Part shown: in pieces, positions 10,273 to 19,454 of the stretch
Numbering within the stretch: position 1 is the first letter of the stretch
How the letters are laid out: every line of letters begins with the position of its first letter
DNA from: JALORV01 sp963712485
GTDB lineage: Bacteria; Pseudomonadota; Gammaproteobacteria; Burkholderiales; Burkholderiaceae_F
Reading direction: 5' to 3'
Assembly (NCBI GenBank): GCA_963712485.1
Contig: CAVQID010000024.1
Coordinates: forward strand, 1-64,000
DNA: 64,000 bases
Notes under the pieces: generated by a model
Databases searched by the model: none
Seen by the model: the letters and a program-made list of their open reading frames with translations, nothing else
Told to the model about the DNA's origin: nothing
Program-made: the position numbers and the translations under genes

Positions 10273-10935
10273 ATGCTTGAGGCTGTCGACCTGACCTGCG
10301 AACGTGGCGAGCGGCTGCTGTTCTCGCGCCAGTCGTTTTCCGCGGAAAACGGCACGTTGCTGCGCGTCGCCGGACCGAATGGCACCGGCAAGACCAGCCT
10401 GCTGCGCATCATGTGCGGGCTGCTCGAACCCACGGCCGGCGAGATCCGCTGGAAGGGCGCAAACATCCGCCGGCTGCGCGAGGAGTACTGGAAGGATCTC
10501 GTCTACATCGGCCATTTGAACGGCGTGAAGGACGATCTGACGGTCCGCGAGAACCTGCGCGTGTCGGTGCGCGTGGCCGGGCGTCACGCCGACGAAGCGC
10601 AGCTGGCGCGGGCATTGGACGCCGTCGGCCTCGCGGGGTTCGAGGACTCCATGGCGCGCTTCCTGTCGCAGGGGCAGCGCCGGCGCGTCGCCCTTGCACG
10701 GCTCTACGTCAGCGAGGAAGTGCCGCTGTGGATTCTCGACGAGCCTTTCACCGCGCTCGACGTGCGCGGTGTCGCGAACCTGAGCGCACTGATCGCGCGC
10801 CACATTCATAACGGCGGCACGGTCGTGTTGACGACGCACCAGGAAGTCCCGGTCGAGGCCGCGCACCGCAAGCGCGTCGACCTCGGCGGCCCCGTTGCCA
10901 TGCCCGAAGCCGAGGCCGAGGATGCGGCGTGCTGA
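10273..10935 (+). CDS. ccmA: Haem exporter ATP-binding subunit CcmA
   Basis: ATPase of the CcmABCD complex, which powers release of holo-CcmE during cytochrome c maturation. The 220 residues show Walker A GPNGTGKT (34-41), an LSQGQRRR signature, Walker B LWILDEPF, and a later His in the switch TTHQE. It is the first gene of a complete ccmABCDEFGHI operon and overlaps ccmB by 7 bases. Unlike the upstream cytochrome genes its frame is clean. The operon sits between two multihaem gene groups, which supports a dedicated supply of haem ligation. Confidence 0.95.
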   Translation: MLEAVDLTCERGERLLFSRQSFSAENGTLLRVAGPNGTGKTSLLRIMCGLLEPTAGEIRWKGANIRRLREEYWKDLVYIGHLNGVKDDLTVRENLRVSVRVAGRHADEAQLARALDAVGLAGFEDSMARFLSQGQRRRVALARLYVSEEVPLWILDEPFTALDVRGVANLSALIARHIHNGGTVVLTTHQEVPVEAAHRKRVDLGGPVAMPEAEAEDAAC

Positions 10936-11597
10936 ACGTGCTGCTGCAGGTGGTGCGCCGCGATCTGCTGCTGGCGGTCCGGCAGAAGGCGGATGTACTG
11001 AACACGCTGTTCTTCTTCGTCGTCGTCGTGACGATCGTGCCGCTGGGCATCGGGCCGGAGCCCAACCTGCTCCGCGCGATCGCGCCGGGAGTCGTCTGGG
11101 TCGCTGCACTGCTGGCCGCGATCCTGTCGCTGCCGCGCCTCTTCGCCAACGACCATGCCGACGGCACACTCGAACAGATGCTGCTGTCATCGGAACCTCT
11201 GCCACTGATCGTTCTCGGCAAGGCCACCGCCCACTGGCTGGTGACCGGGCTGCCGCTGACGGTGATCTCGATCGTCTTCGGCGTCGCATTCGATATCGGC
11301 GTCGAGGAGACGCTGGTGATGGTCGCCTCGCTGATACTCGGCACGCCGGTCCTGAGCCTGATCGGCGCCGTCGGTGCGGCGCTCACGCTCGGTCTGCGGG
11401 GAGGGGGGGTGTTAACATCGCTGCTCGTCTTGCCGCTCTTCATCCCGGTGCTGATCTTCGGAGCCGGCGCAGTGGGAGCCGCGGCGTCAGGTGTCGGCTA
11501 CGCCGCGTATCTGCTTCTCCTGGGTGCCTTCCTGCTGTTCGCCCTTGTACTGACGCCCTGGCTCGTCGGCATCGCGTTGCGGATCTCGGTGGAGTAG
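10929..11597 (+). CDS. ccmB: Haem exporter membrane protein CcmB
   Basis: Membrane subunit paired with CcmA. The 222 residues are almost wholly hydrophobic with about six transmembrane segments; the FANDHADGTLEQMLLS loop is characteristic of CcmB. The GTG start at 10929 lies inside the end of ccmA (stop 10933-10935), so translation is coupled. Length is usual for the family. Confidence 0.93.
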   Translation: MLNVLLQVVRRDLLLAVRQKADVLNTLFFFVVVVTIVPLGIGPEPNLLRAIAPGVVWVAALLAAILSLPRLFANDHADGTLEQMLLSSEPLPLIVLGKATAHWLVTGLPLTVISIVFGVAFDIGVEETLVMVASLILGTPVLSLIGAVGAALTLGLRGGGVLTSLLVLPLFIPVLIFGAGAVGAAASGVGYAAYLLLLGAFLLFALVLTPWLVGIALRISVE

Positions 11598-11621
11598 GCA
11601 GACAACGACAGTGACGACGAC

Positions 11622-12383
11622 ATGACGACGACCACCGCACCGCGGTTCAACCTGTTCTGGTTTTCCTCGCCACAGACGTTCTATCCGCTGGCCGGGCGGC
11701 TGATCCCGTGGTTCGTCGCGCTGGCGCTGGTACTGACGATCGTCGGGCTTTATATCGGTTTCTTCGTTGCGCCGAGCGACGCGACGCAGGGTGAGAGCTA
11801 CCGCATCATCTTCATCCATGTACCGGCGGCGTGGATGTCGATGTTCCTGTACGTCGTCATGGCGTTCTGGGCGGCGGTCGGCCTCGCGTTCAACACGCGC
11901 CTGTCGTCGATGATGGCCACCGCGATCGCACCAACCGGCGCGCTGATGACCTTTCTGGCGCTCTGGACCGGTGCGCTCTGGGGCCGGCCCACCTGGGGCG
12001 CGTACTGGGTCTGGGACGCCAGGCTGACGTCCGAACTGATCCTGCTCTTCCTTTATCTCGGATTCATCGCGCTGCAGGCAGCGATCGACGACCGGCGCCG
12101 GGCCGACAAGGCGGGCGCGGTGCTCGCGATCATCGGCGTCGTCAACGTGCCGATCATCTACTTCTCCGTGAAGTGGTGGAACACGCTGCACCAAGGTGCG
12201 TCGGTCAGCGTGAAAGGCTCCTCGATGGCCACGACGATGTTGTGGGGAATGCTGATCATGGCGCTCGCGTTCTGGATGTACGCTATCGCCGCTGTCCTGT
12301 ACCGCGTTCGGACGATCATCCTCGAACGCGAGCGGCGCGCCGACTGGGTCGGGGAACTTGCAGCGCAAGGGAGACTCAAGTGA
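11622..12383 (+). CDS. ccmC: Haem handling protein CcmC
   Basis: Integral membrane protein of the haem-handling superfamily that loads haem onto CcmE. The 253 residues form about six membrane spans with the tryptophan-rich periplasmic motif WGAYWVWDARLTSEL and flanking His residues that hold haem. It lies 24 bases after ccmB, and its stop (12381-12383) overlaps the GTG of ccmD. Confidence 0.95.
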   Translation: MTTTTAPRFNLFWFSSPQTFYPLAGRLIPWFVALALVLTIVGLYIGFFVAPSDATQGESYRIIFIHVPAAWMSMFLYVVMAFWAAVGLAFNTRLSSMMATAIAPTGALMTFLALWTGALWGRPTWGAYWVWDARLTSELILLFLYLGFIALQAAIDDRRRADKAGAVLAIIGVVNVPIIYFSVKWWNTLHQGASVSVKGSSMATTMLWGMLIMALAFWMYAIAAVLYRVRTIILERERRADWVGELAAQGRLK

Positions 12384-12559
12384 CCTGGGGAAGCTGGGAC
12401 GCGTTCTGGTCGATGGGCGGCTACGGCCTCTATGTCTGGGGCTCATTCGCCATGGTCGCGGCAGTCCTCGCGATCGAGATCTGGCAACTGAAGGCGCGAC
12501 GTCGTGCCGCCGAAACCGAGTTGAGGCGCGAAAGCGCGCGCGCGCGGAGCACTGCATGA
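12380..12559 (+). CDS. ccmD: Small haem exporter subunit CcmD
   Basis: Short membrane protein that helps release holo-CcmE from CcmABC. It encodes 59 residues beginning with GTG at 12380, overlapping the ccmC stop. It has one transmembrane helix, preceded by a Trp/Gly-rich segment (WSMGGYGLYVWGS) and followed by a basic tail, as usual for CcmD. The stop overlaps the ATG of ccmE (ATGA). Confidence 0.92.
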   Translation: MTWGSWDAFWSMGGYGLYVWGSFAMVAAVLAIEIWQLKARRRAAETELRRESARARSTA

Positions 12560-13005
12560 AACCGAGACACAAACGAATCGCATTGATCATCGGCGGGCTG
12601 GCCGGGCTCGGCATCGCTGCAGCCCTGGTGCTGTCGGCCTTCCAGGAAAACCTGGTGTTCTTCTACAGCCCGACTCAGGTGGCCAACAAGGAAGCGCCGC
12701 AGGGCAAGGCCTTTCGCATCGGCGGCCTGGTGGAGCAGGGCAGCCTCAAGCGCGGCGCCGATGGGCTGACGGTGAACTTCAATGTGACGGACACCGCGAA
12801 GGTCATTCCGGTCACTTACTCGGGGATCCTTCCTGATCTGTTCAAGGAAGGCAAGGGAGTCGTCGCGCAGGGCCGCCTGCAGGCTGACGGCACCTTCAAG
12901 GCCCACGAAGTACTGGCCAAGCATGATGAGAATTACATGCCGCCGGAGGCCGCGCACGCGGTTGAGCAGGCGCACAAGGCGCAGAAGACTGTCACGTTGC
13001 CGTAA
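12556..13005 (+). CDS. ccmE: Haem chaperone CcmE
   Basis: Periplasmic membrane-anchored haem chaperone. An N-terminal anchor (about residues 8-28) is followed by an OB-fold. The covalent haem site is present: AKHDENYMPPE with His123 and Tyr127 in the HxxxY arrangement. The 149-residue length is typical. Start ATG overlaps the ccmD stop. Confidence 0.95.
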   Translation: MKPRHKRIALIIGGLAGLGIAAALVLSAFQENLVFFYSPTQVANKEAPQGKAFRIGGLVEQGSLKRGADGLTVNFNVTDTAKVIPVTYSGILPDLFKEGKGVVAQGRLQADGTFKAHEVLAKHDENYMPPEAAHAVEQAHKAQKTVTLP

Positions 13006-13032
13006 ACCGCCGCGCGAGAACCGGAGCATTCG

Positions 13033-15003
13033 ATGATTCCCGAGATTGGCCACTTCGCCCTGATCCTTGCGCTGCTGATCTCGACCGTGCAGGCCGCGCT
13101 GCCGCTGGCCGGAGCCGCGCGCGGCGACCGCGTCTGGATGGGTGTTGCACGACCCGCCGCCCGCGGCAACGCGTTCTTCGTGACGCTGGCGTTTCTGTGC
13201 CTGGCGGCGTCCTTCGTCAACAACGACTTCTCGGTGCTCAACGTCGCGACGAACTCCAACTCGCAGCTGCCGTTGCAGTACCGGATCGCCGCAAGCTGGG
13301 GCTCGCACGAAGGCTCGATGCTGCTGTGGGTGCTGATGTTGGCCTGGTGGACGCTTGCCGTGGCGACGTTCTCGCGCCACCTTCCAGAGGAAATGGTGGC
13401 GCGCGTCATCGGCGTGCAGGGGCTCATCTCGGTGGGTTTCCTGCTCTTCATGCTGACGACGTCCGACCCGTTCGACCGGCTTTTCCCGCCGGCGCCGGAT
13501 GGTCGCGACCTGAACCCGCTGCTGCAGGATCCGGGCATGGTGTTCCATCCGCCGATGCTCTACATGGGCTATGTCGGCATGTCGGTGGCGTTCGCCTTCG
13601 CGATCGCAGCGCTGATCGGCGGCAAGCTCGACGCTGCATGGGCGCGCTGGTCGCGTCCATGGACGACGCTGGCATGGTGCTTCCTGACGGTCGGCATCGC
13701 GCTGGGCAGCTGGTGGGCCTACTACGAGCTGGGCTGGGGCGGCTGGTGGTTCTGGGACCCGGTTGAAAACGCCTCGTTCATGCCCTGGCTGGTCGGCACT
13801 GCGCTGATCCACTCGCTCGCGGTGACGGAAAAGCGCGGCAGCTTCAAGAGCTGGACCGTGCTGCTCGCGATCTCGACGTTCTCGCTGTCGCTGCTCGGCA
13901 CCTTCCTCGTGCGTTCCGGCGTGCTGACCTCGGTGCACGCATTCGCCACGGACCCGAAGCGCGGCGTCTTCATTCTCGGCTTCCTCGTCGTCGTCATCGG
14001 CTGCTCGCTCGCGCTGTTTGCGTGGCGCGCGCCCAAGGTCGGCCTCGGCGGCAAGTTCGACACGGTGTCGCGCGAATCGCTGCTGCTGATGAACAACGTG
14101 CTGCTGACCGTGGCCTGTGCCTCGGTGCTGCTCGGCACGCTCTATCCGTTGTTTCTCGACGCGCTGAACCTCGGCAAGATCTCGGTCGGTCCGCCGTACT
14201 TCGATGCGGTGTTCGTGCCGATCATGGCGCCGCTCGTCTTCCTGATGGGCATAGGCCCGATCGCACGCTGGAAGAGGGCCGAGTTGCCGGACCTCGCGAT
14301 GCGGCTCAAGTGGGCACTGGGCGTGAGCCTCGTGACGGGGCTGGTCGTGCCGTTTCTGGCCGGGCGCTGGACCCCGATGATCGCATTTGGTCTGTTCCTG
14401 GCGTTCTGGGTGATTGCGTCCGCGGCGATCAACGTCAAGGAGCGCGTGCGCCACATCAAGGGCGGGCTCTGGGACCGCCTCGCGGCGCAGGGTCGCGCCT
14501 ACTGGGGCATGCAGCTCGCGCATCTTGGCGTGGCGGTGTTCATCATCGGCGTCACGCTGGTGAAGGGCTACGAGGTCGAGCGCGACGTGCGCATGGACAT
14601 CGGCGACTCCGTCACCGTCGGCAACTACAGCTTCAAGTTCGAAGGCACGCGCCAGATTCAGGGCCCCAACTACACGGGCGCGCGCGGCTCCGTCGAGGTG
14701 ACCAAGAACGGCAAGTATGTCGAACACCTCCATCCGGAGAAGCGCATCTACAACGTGCAGCAGATGCCGATGACCGAGGCGGCCATCGATTCCAGCGTGC
14801 TCGGTGACATCTATGTCTCACTGGGCGAACCGGTCGCCAACGGCGCCTGGAGCGTGCGCGTTTACTCGAAGCCGTTCATTACCTGGATCTGGGGCGGTTG
14901 CGTGCTGATGGCGCTCGGCGGCCTGACGGCGCTGCTTGACCGCCGCTACCGGCTGCTCGCGCGACGCGAGGAGACCGTGCGGGGCACGCAGGCGGCGGTC
15001 TAG
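13033..15003 (+). CDS. ccmF: Cytochrome c haem lyase CcmF
   Basis: Large membrane subunit of the haem ligase that moves haem from CcmE to apocytochrome c. The 656 residues have many membrane spans and the conserved tryptophan-rich motif GGWWFWDPVENASFMPW around residues 235-253, plus a periplasmic C-terminal domain and a final membrane helix. Length agrees with the family. It lies 27 bases after ccmE; a 152-base gap without clear signals separates it from ccmG. Confidence 0.95.
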   Translation: MIPEIGHFALILALLISTVQAALPLAGAARGDRVWMGVARPAARGNAFFVTLAFLCLAASFVNNDFSVLNVATNSNSQLPLQYRIAASWGSHEGSMLLWVLMLAWWTLAVATFSRHLPEEMVARVIGVQGLISVGFLLFMLTTSDPFDRLFPPAPDGRDLNPLLQDPGMVFHPPMLYMGYVGMSVAFAFAIAALIGGKLDAAWARWSRPWTTLAWCFLTVGIALGSWWAYYELGWGGWWFWDPVENASFMPWLVGTALIHSLAVTEKRGSFKSWTVLLAISTFSLSLLGTFLVRSGVLTSVHAFATDPKRGVFILGFLVVVIGCSLALFAWRAPKVGLGGKFDTVSRESLLLMNNVLLTVACASVLLGTLYPLFLDALNLGKISVGPPYFDAVFVPIMAPLVFLMGIGPIARWKRAELPDLAMRLKWALGVSLVTGLVVPFLAGRWTPMIAFGLFLAFWVIASAAINVKERVRHIKGGLWDRLAAQGRAYWGMQLAHLGVAVFIIGVTLVKGYEVERDVRMDIGDSVTVGNYSFKFEGTRQIQGPNYTGARGSVEVTKNGKYVEHLHPEKRIYNVQQMPMTEAAIDSSVLGDIYVSLGEPVANGAWSVRVYSKPFITWIWGGCVLMALGGLTALLDRRYRLLARREETVRGTQAAV

Positions 15004-15155
15004 TGTGCCGCGTCAGTAATTCGCTGATGAAAACGGCCGACAATCGCCGCCATGCTCCGTTGCAAATCCTCGCGAGGTGTTCAGCCTCGCTCCGGTTTGC
15101 GCCTTGCCTGACGCCGATTTCGACGGCTTTTGCGACTGCACACCCATGAGCGGCA

Positions 15156-15728
15156 ATGCTTCAACGAATCACCAACCCGGCACGACTAGCGGTGCGCAAG
15201 GCTCTCATCTACCTGCTGCCGCTCGCGGTCTTCCTGATCGTCTCGGTCTTCCTGCTGCGCGGCCTGTGGCTCAATCCGCGCGAGGTTCCGTCGCCCTTCA
15301 TCGACAAGCCGGCACCCGAATTTTCACTGGTGCAGCTGGCGCAGCCGGAGACCAAGTTCTCGCCGGCCGACATGAAGGGGCAGGTGTGGCTGCTGAACGT
15401 GTGGGCCTCGTGGTGCGTGGCCTGCCGCCAGGAACATCCGCTGCTGGTCGAACTGGCGAGGAAGAAAGCCGTACCCATCGTCGGACTGAACTACAAGGAC
15501 AAGCCGGACGCGGCGAAGGCCTGGCTCGCGCAGTTCGGCGATCCCTACGACCTGTCGGTGAAGGACATCGACGGCCGCGTCGGCATCGACTACGGCGTCT
15601 ACGGCGTGCCGGAGACCTTCGTCATCGACAAGAGCGGCGTGATCCGCTTCAAGCAGATCGGCCCGATCACCGAGGAGGTCTGGCAGAAGAAGATGCTGCC
15701 GCTGCTCGAGCAATTGAGGAAAGCATGA
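15156..15728 (+). CDS. ccmG: Thiol:disulfide interchange protein CcmG (DsbE)
   Basis: Membrane-anchored thioredoxin-like reductant of apocytochrome c cysteines. One N-terminal anchor (about residues 16-36) precedes a thioredoxin fold with active site WCVAC (Cys87, Cys90) and the cis-proline loop GVPETFVID. The stop overlaps the ccmH start (ATGA), so the two are translationally coupled. Confidence 0.95.
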   Translation: MLQRITNPARLAVRKALIYLLPLAVFLIVSVFLLRGLWLNPREVPSPFIDKPAPEFSLVQLAQPETKFSPADMKGQVWLLNVWASWCVACRQEHPLLVELARKKAVPIVGLNYKDKPDAAKAWLAQFGDPYDLSVKDIDGRVGIDYGVYGVPETFVIDKSGVIRFKQIGPITEEVWQKKMLPLLEQLRKA

Positions 15729-16198
15729 AAAGGCTCCTCGCCATCTTGCTGGTGAGCTGCCTGCCGCTGGTCGCACAGGCCTCGACCGAGCCGACGACGC
15801 TCGATCCGGTCGCGCAGAGGCGCCTCGTCGATCTGTCCGCCCAGCTGCGCTGCCTGGTCTGCCAGAACCAGTCGATCGCCGAGTCGAATGCCGAACTGGC
15901 GGTCGACCTGCGCAACCAGATCAACGAGCAGATAAAGAGCGGCAAGTCGGACCGGGAAATCGTCGACTTCATGGTGACGCGCTACGGCGACTTCGTGCTC
16001 TACCGGCCGCCGTTCAAGGCGACCACGGCGCTGCTGTGGATCGGTCCGATCGCGTTGCTGCTGCTCGCCGTGCTCGTCTTCTACCGTACCCTCGTCAGCC
16101 GACGCGCGCGCGTCGACGAACGCCCGCTCACCGATGCCGAGCATGCTGAAGCGCAACGCATGCTCGCCACCACCGAAAACAACAAGACCTCATCGTGA
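15725..16198 (+). CDS. ccmH: Cytochrome c maturation protein CcmH
   Basis: Periplasmic thiol-oxidoreductase subunit of the haem ligase. A signal peptide is followed by the LRCLVCQNQS active site (Cys43, Cys46), a three-helix domain and one C-terminal membrane span (about 101-120). At 157 residues it is the short form, with the TPR part encoded separately by the next gene. Its stop overlaps the GTG of ccmI. Confidence 0.95.
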   Translation: MKRLLAILLVSCLPLVAQASTEPTTLDPVAQRRLVDLSAQLRCLVCQNQSIAESNAELAVDLRNQINEQIKSGKSDREIVDFMVTRYGDFVLYRPPFKATTALLWIGPIALLLLAVLVFYRTLVSRRARVDERPLTDAEHAEAQRMLATTENNKTSS

Positions 16199-17472
16199 CT
16201 GCCTTCATCGCCATCGCCACCGTCATGGTGGTCATTGCCCTCGCGTGGCTGCTGTGGCCGCTACTGCGCTCCGGGCACGGCTCGAATGTCGAGCGCCACG
16301 TCGCCAACGCAACGATCTATCGCGACCAGTTCGCCGACCTCGATGCCGACCTCCGGCGCGGCACGCTTTCCGAAGCGAAATACGCTGAAGCCAAGGCGGA
16401 GCTCGAGCGACGCCTGCTCGAAGAAGGACGCTCGGATGCGCGCGCGAGCGCGGCACCCGTCGCGCCCAGCCGCACCACCGCGGTCGTCGTCGCACTCGCG
16501 GTGCCGGTGGTCGCCGGCCTGATGTACTGGCAATTCGGCGCGCCGGACGCGTTTTCGCCGATCGCCACACCCGTCGAGTCGGCGCACCAGCTGAATCCGG
16601 AGCAGGTGAGCCAGATGGTGGAGCAGCTGGCCGCGCGGCTGGAAAAGGAGCCGGACAACATCGAGGGCTGGGCGATCCTGGCCAAGACGTACTACACGAT
16701 GCGCAAATTCCCGGAGGCGGCCGCCGCCTACGAGAAGCTCAACAAGCTGGTGCCTAACGAACCCGATCTGCTCGCGGACTACGCCGACGCGCTGGCGATG
16801 AGTCAGGGGCGGTCGATCGCCGGCAAGCCGCTCGAACTGGTCGACGCTGCGTTAAAGGTCGACCCGACGCACTGGAAAGCGCTGGCGATGGCGGGCACCG
16901 CCGCGTTCGATCGCAAGGACTACAAGGCCGCGGTCGACTACTGGGAGCGCCTGCGGGCTTCGCAGCCGGCCGATTCCCAGATCGTCCAGCAGATCACCGC
17001 CAGCATCAACGAGGCGCGCAAGCTCGGCGGAATGCCACCCGCGGCGCCAGTTGCGGCGGCCGCGCAAAAGACGGCACCGATGGCGGCCGCTTCCTCCGCC
17101 GCTCCCGCAAAGGACGCGGCGGCGGCCACCGGCGCGACGGTCGGTGGCACCGTCAACCTCGCCGACGCGATCCGCGCCAAGGCGGCACCGACCGACACCG
17201 TGTTCATCTTCGCGCGTCCCGCCGAGGGTTCACGCATGCCGCTCGCGCTGACGCAGATGAAGGTATCGGAACTGCCGGCCAGGTTCACACTCGACGACAC
17301 GATGGCGATGTCGCCGACGAAGCTGTCTTCGGTACCTTCGGTCATCATCGGGGCGCGCGTTTCCAAGACGGGCAGACCGATGCCGGCAAGCGGCGATCTG
17401 GAGGGGCTGTCCAAGCCGGTCGCGGTGGGCACCAAGGACGTGTCGGTAACGATCGATCGCGTCCTTCCCTGA
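16195..17472 (+). CDS. ccmI: Cytochrome c maturation protein CcmI (CycH), TPR
   Basis: Apocytochrome c chaperone. Two N-terminal membrane helices flank a cytoplasmic loop; a TPR region (about residues 140-280) should hold apocytochrome C-termini. An Ala-rich linker and a C-terminal domain (about 320-425) follow. GTG start 16195 overlaps the ccmH stop. It ends the ccm operon; only 133 bases separate it from the octaheme reductase gene. Confidence 0.92.
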   Translation: MTAFIAIATVMVVIALAWLLWPLLRSGHGSNVERHVANATIYRDQFADLDADLRRGTLSEAKYAEAKAELERRLLEEGRSDARASAAPVAPSRTTAVVVALAVPVVAGLMYWQFGAPDAFSPIATPVESAHQLNPEQVSQMVEQLAARLEKEPDNIEGWAILAKTYYTMRKFPEAAAAYEKLNKLVPNEPDLLADYADALAMSQGRSIAGKPLELVDAALKVDPTHWKALAMAGTAAFDRKDYKAAVDYWERLRASQPADSQIVQQITASINEARKLGGMPPAAPVAAAAQKTAPMAAASSAAPAKDAAAATGATVGGTVNLADAIRAKAAPTDTVFIFARPAEGSRMPLALTQMKVSELPARFTLDDTMAMSPTKLSSVPSVIIGARVSKTGRPMPASGDLEGLSKPVAVGTKDVSVTIDRVLP

Positions 17473-17528
17473 AGTCCAGCTAGCGCTCTACCTCTCTGGA
17501 GGTACTCCGGCGTAGCGACTGCGCGTGC

Positions 17529-17542
17529 TTGATGGTCATCAA
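17529..17542 (+). promoter_or_regulatory. Perfect FNR/ANR-type box before the octaheme nitrite reductase
   Basis: TTGAT-GGTC-ATCAA matches the FNR consensus in all ten defined bases. Its centre is at 17535.5; a TTAACT -10-like element at 17563-17568 would put transcription start near 17576, placing the box close to -41.5, the class II activator position. The symmetry extends by GC/GC on the outside. Confidence 0.75.
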
Positions 17543-17605
17543 GCGCCGGGGAAACCCGATTGTTAACTTCGAAAAGATTCGTTTCAGAATCGATTCGGGG
17601 GAACA

Positions 17606-19363
17606 ATGGCAAAGAGAGCAACGCTGCTGCGCGTCCTGCAGGCGGCTGCACTGATGACGGCGCTGGTGGCGCCGTTCGCTTCGGCACAGCAGGCACCGGC
17701 CGCGGCCAAGACCGCCGCAGCACCAAAGGCTGCGCCCGCAGCCAAGCCAGCGAAGTTCGATGCGTCCGGTTGCTTCGGCTGTCACGCGCCCGTAAAAGAG
17801 TTTCACGACTCCGGCAAGCACAAGGGTCTGGCGTGCACGTCGTGCCATAGCGGTATCGAGAACCATCTCGGCAATCCGTCGGCGCGCCCGACGACGTCGA
17901 CCGATCCGGCGACCTGTGGCGCGTGCCACAAAAACCAGTTCGACACCGCCTACCAGATGGACTGGAACCGCACCGGCCGATTCGAGAAGAAGCAGATGAC
18001 GGGGCCGTCGCCTAATCCGGCATTCGACCTGCTGATGACGCCGCACGGCTTCACGCGCGAGCACAACCTGCCGCGCTCGCACGCGTTCATGGTGCTCGAC
18101 CAGTTCGTCGTCGACCGCGGCTTCGGCGGTCGCTTCTCCGCGAAGGACAGCTGGCGCTATCTCGCCAGGGCCGGCGGCAACTTCAAGGTGTGGGACGTCA
18201 TCCAGGACAACTATCCGGACAACACCGACCAGAAGCCGTTCAAGCCCGGCACCGCGGCCGCGGCGAACCCGGTCTGCGTCTCGTGCAAGACGCAGGACCA
18301 CATCCTCGACTGGGCCTACATGGGCGACCCGGTACCGGGCGCCAAGTGGAGCCGCTCTTCGAAGGTCGTCGAGTTCGTGAAGTCGGTGAACCACGCCAAC
18401 AACTGCATCTTCTGCCACGACCCGCATGCGGCCAAGCCGCGTGTCGTGCGTGACGCGCTGATCCAGGCGCTGACGCGCACGGACTTCCCGACGCTGTACT
18501 CGGAGGACGCGAACAAGACCAAGTTCGAGGTCAAGGACGTGGGCGTGCGCGGCTTCAACCGCAAGATCGCAATGCTGGAAAAGTACGACAGCAAGCTGCA
18601 GTGTGCGCAGTGCCATGTCGAGTACAACTGCAACCCGGGAATCGATCCGAAGACCGGCGCAGCGATCGGCATGGCGGACCAGCGCACCAACGTGTTCCCG
18701 CTGGTGGCGGTCAGCAACATCACCAAGTTCTACGACAACATCAACTTCCGCGACTTCCGCCACTTCCAGACCGGTGCACTGCTCACGAAGATGCAGCACC
18801 CGGACGCCGAGGTTTTCTGGAACTCCAAGCATGACAAGGCGGGCGTGCAATGCGCGTCTTGCCACATGCCGAAGGTCACCGATCCGAAGACCAAGAAGAC
18901 GTTCACCTCGCACTGGCAGACGAATCCGAAGCACTACATCAAGGAGACCTGCCTGACCTGCCACACCGACTGGAAGGAAGAGCAGGCCAAGTACGTGATG
19001 GAGTCGATGGCCTCGCACTACGCGGGCAAGGTGCGGCACGCCGAATTCTGGCTGACGCAGCTGATCAACACGTTCGGCGAGGTGCAGGCGGTGGGACTGG
19101 ATGACGCGACGCTCAACTCCGCGCGCGCCAAGCACACCGAGGCGCACGCCAACTGGGAATGGTGGACGGCGTCGAACGGTTCCGCGTTCCACAATCTTGA
19201 CCAGGCCAAGGAGTCGCTGGCCAAGTCGGCAGCCGCGTCGCAGGAGGGCATCAAGATCCTCCGCGACGCGGTGGTGGCCAAGCGCAAGGCAGCCGCATCG
19301 GTGGCAACGCCTGCAGCCGCGGCCGCGCCTGCGACGGCGGTACAGCCGGCTCCGACGAAATAG
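17606..19363 (+). CDS. Octaheme cytochrome c nitrite reductase (TvNiR-like)
   Basis: Predicted periplasmic enzyme reducing nitrite to ammonium, and in known relatives also hydroxylamine or sulfite. A signal peptide (1-28) and Ala/Lys/Pro linker precede eight haem motifs: CFGCH (56), CTSCH (77), CGACH (104), CVSCK (224), CIFCH (267), CAQCH (333), CASCH (416) and CLTCH (449). The fourth carries the catalytic lysine (Lys228), as in octaheme reductases of the Thioalkalivibrio type. A Tyr-x-Cys (Tyr340, Cys342) after haem 6 corresponds to the Tyr-Cys crosslink of that enzyme, and Gln397-His398 to its active-site pair. Pentahaem NrfA lacks the three extra N-terminal haems. The C-terminus is Ala-rich. 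A FNR box lies upstream and a terminator downstream. Confidence 0.85.
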   Translation: MAKRATLLRVLQAAALMTALVAPFASAQQAPAAAKTAAAPKAAPAAKPAKFDASGCFGCHAPVKEFHDSGKHKGLACTSCHSGIENHLGNPSARPTTSTDPATCGACHKNQFDTAYQMDWNRTGRFEKKQMTGPSPNPAFDLLMTPHGFTREHNLPRSHAFMVLDQFVVDRGFGGRFSAKDSWRYLARAGGNFKVWDVIQDNYPDNTDQKPFKPGTAAAANPVCVSCKTQDHILDWAYMGDPVPGAKWSRSSKVVEFVKSVNHANNCIFCHDPHAAKPRVVRDALIQALTRTDFPTLYSEDANKTKFEVKDVGVRGFNRKIAMLEKYDSKLQCAQCHVEYNCNPGIDPKTGAAIGMADQRTNVFPLVAVSNITKFYDNINFRDFRHFQTGALLTKMQHPDAEVFWNSKHDKAGVQCASCHMPKVTDPKTKKTFTSHWQTNPKHYIKETCLTCHTDWKEEQAKYVMESMASHYAGKVRHAEFWLTQLINTFGEVQAVGLDDATLNSARAKHTEAHANWEWWTASNGSAFHNLDQAKESLAKSAAASQEGIKILRDAVVAKRKAAASVATPAAAAAPATAVQPAPTK

Positions 19364-19380
19364 CGCGATTTGCGTACGGG

Positions 19381-19412
19381 AGGGGCGGAGGTGACTCCGC
19401 CCCTTTTCTTTT
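19381..19412 (+). terminator. Terminator after the octaheme reductase
   Basis: Ten-base perfect stem (19381-19390 with 19395-19404), GTGA loop and a TTTCTTTTC tail, 18 bases after the stop codon. Confidence 0.85.
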
Positions 19413-19454
19413 CGCCATCCGTTGGCCTCTGGCAGTACGCCCGATAATCCGGCC

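Noticed and set aside
12430..14733. A 767-codon open frame antisense to ccmD-ccmF
   Set aside because: The plus strand carries well-known ccm genes; the antisense product is His/Arg/Glu-rich low complexity.
17606..19363. Annotation as pentahaem NrfA or as hydroxylamine oxidoreductase
   Set aside because: Eight haems with CXXCK in fourth place exclude NrfA; hydroxylamine oxidoreductases lack CXXCK.
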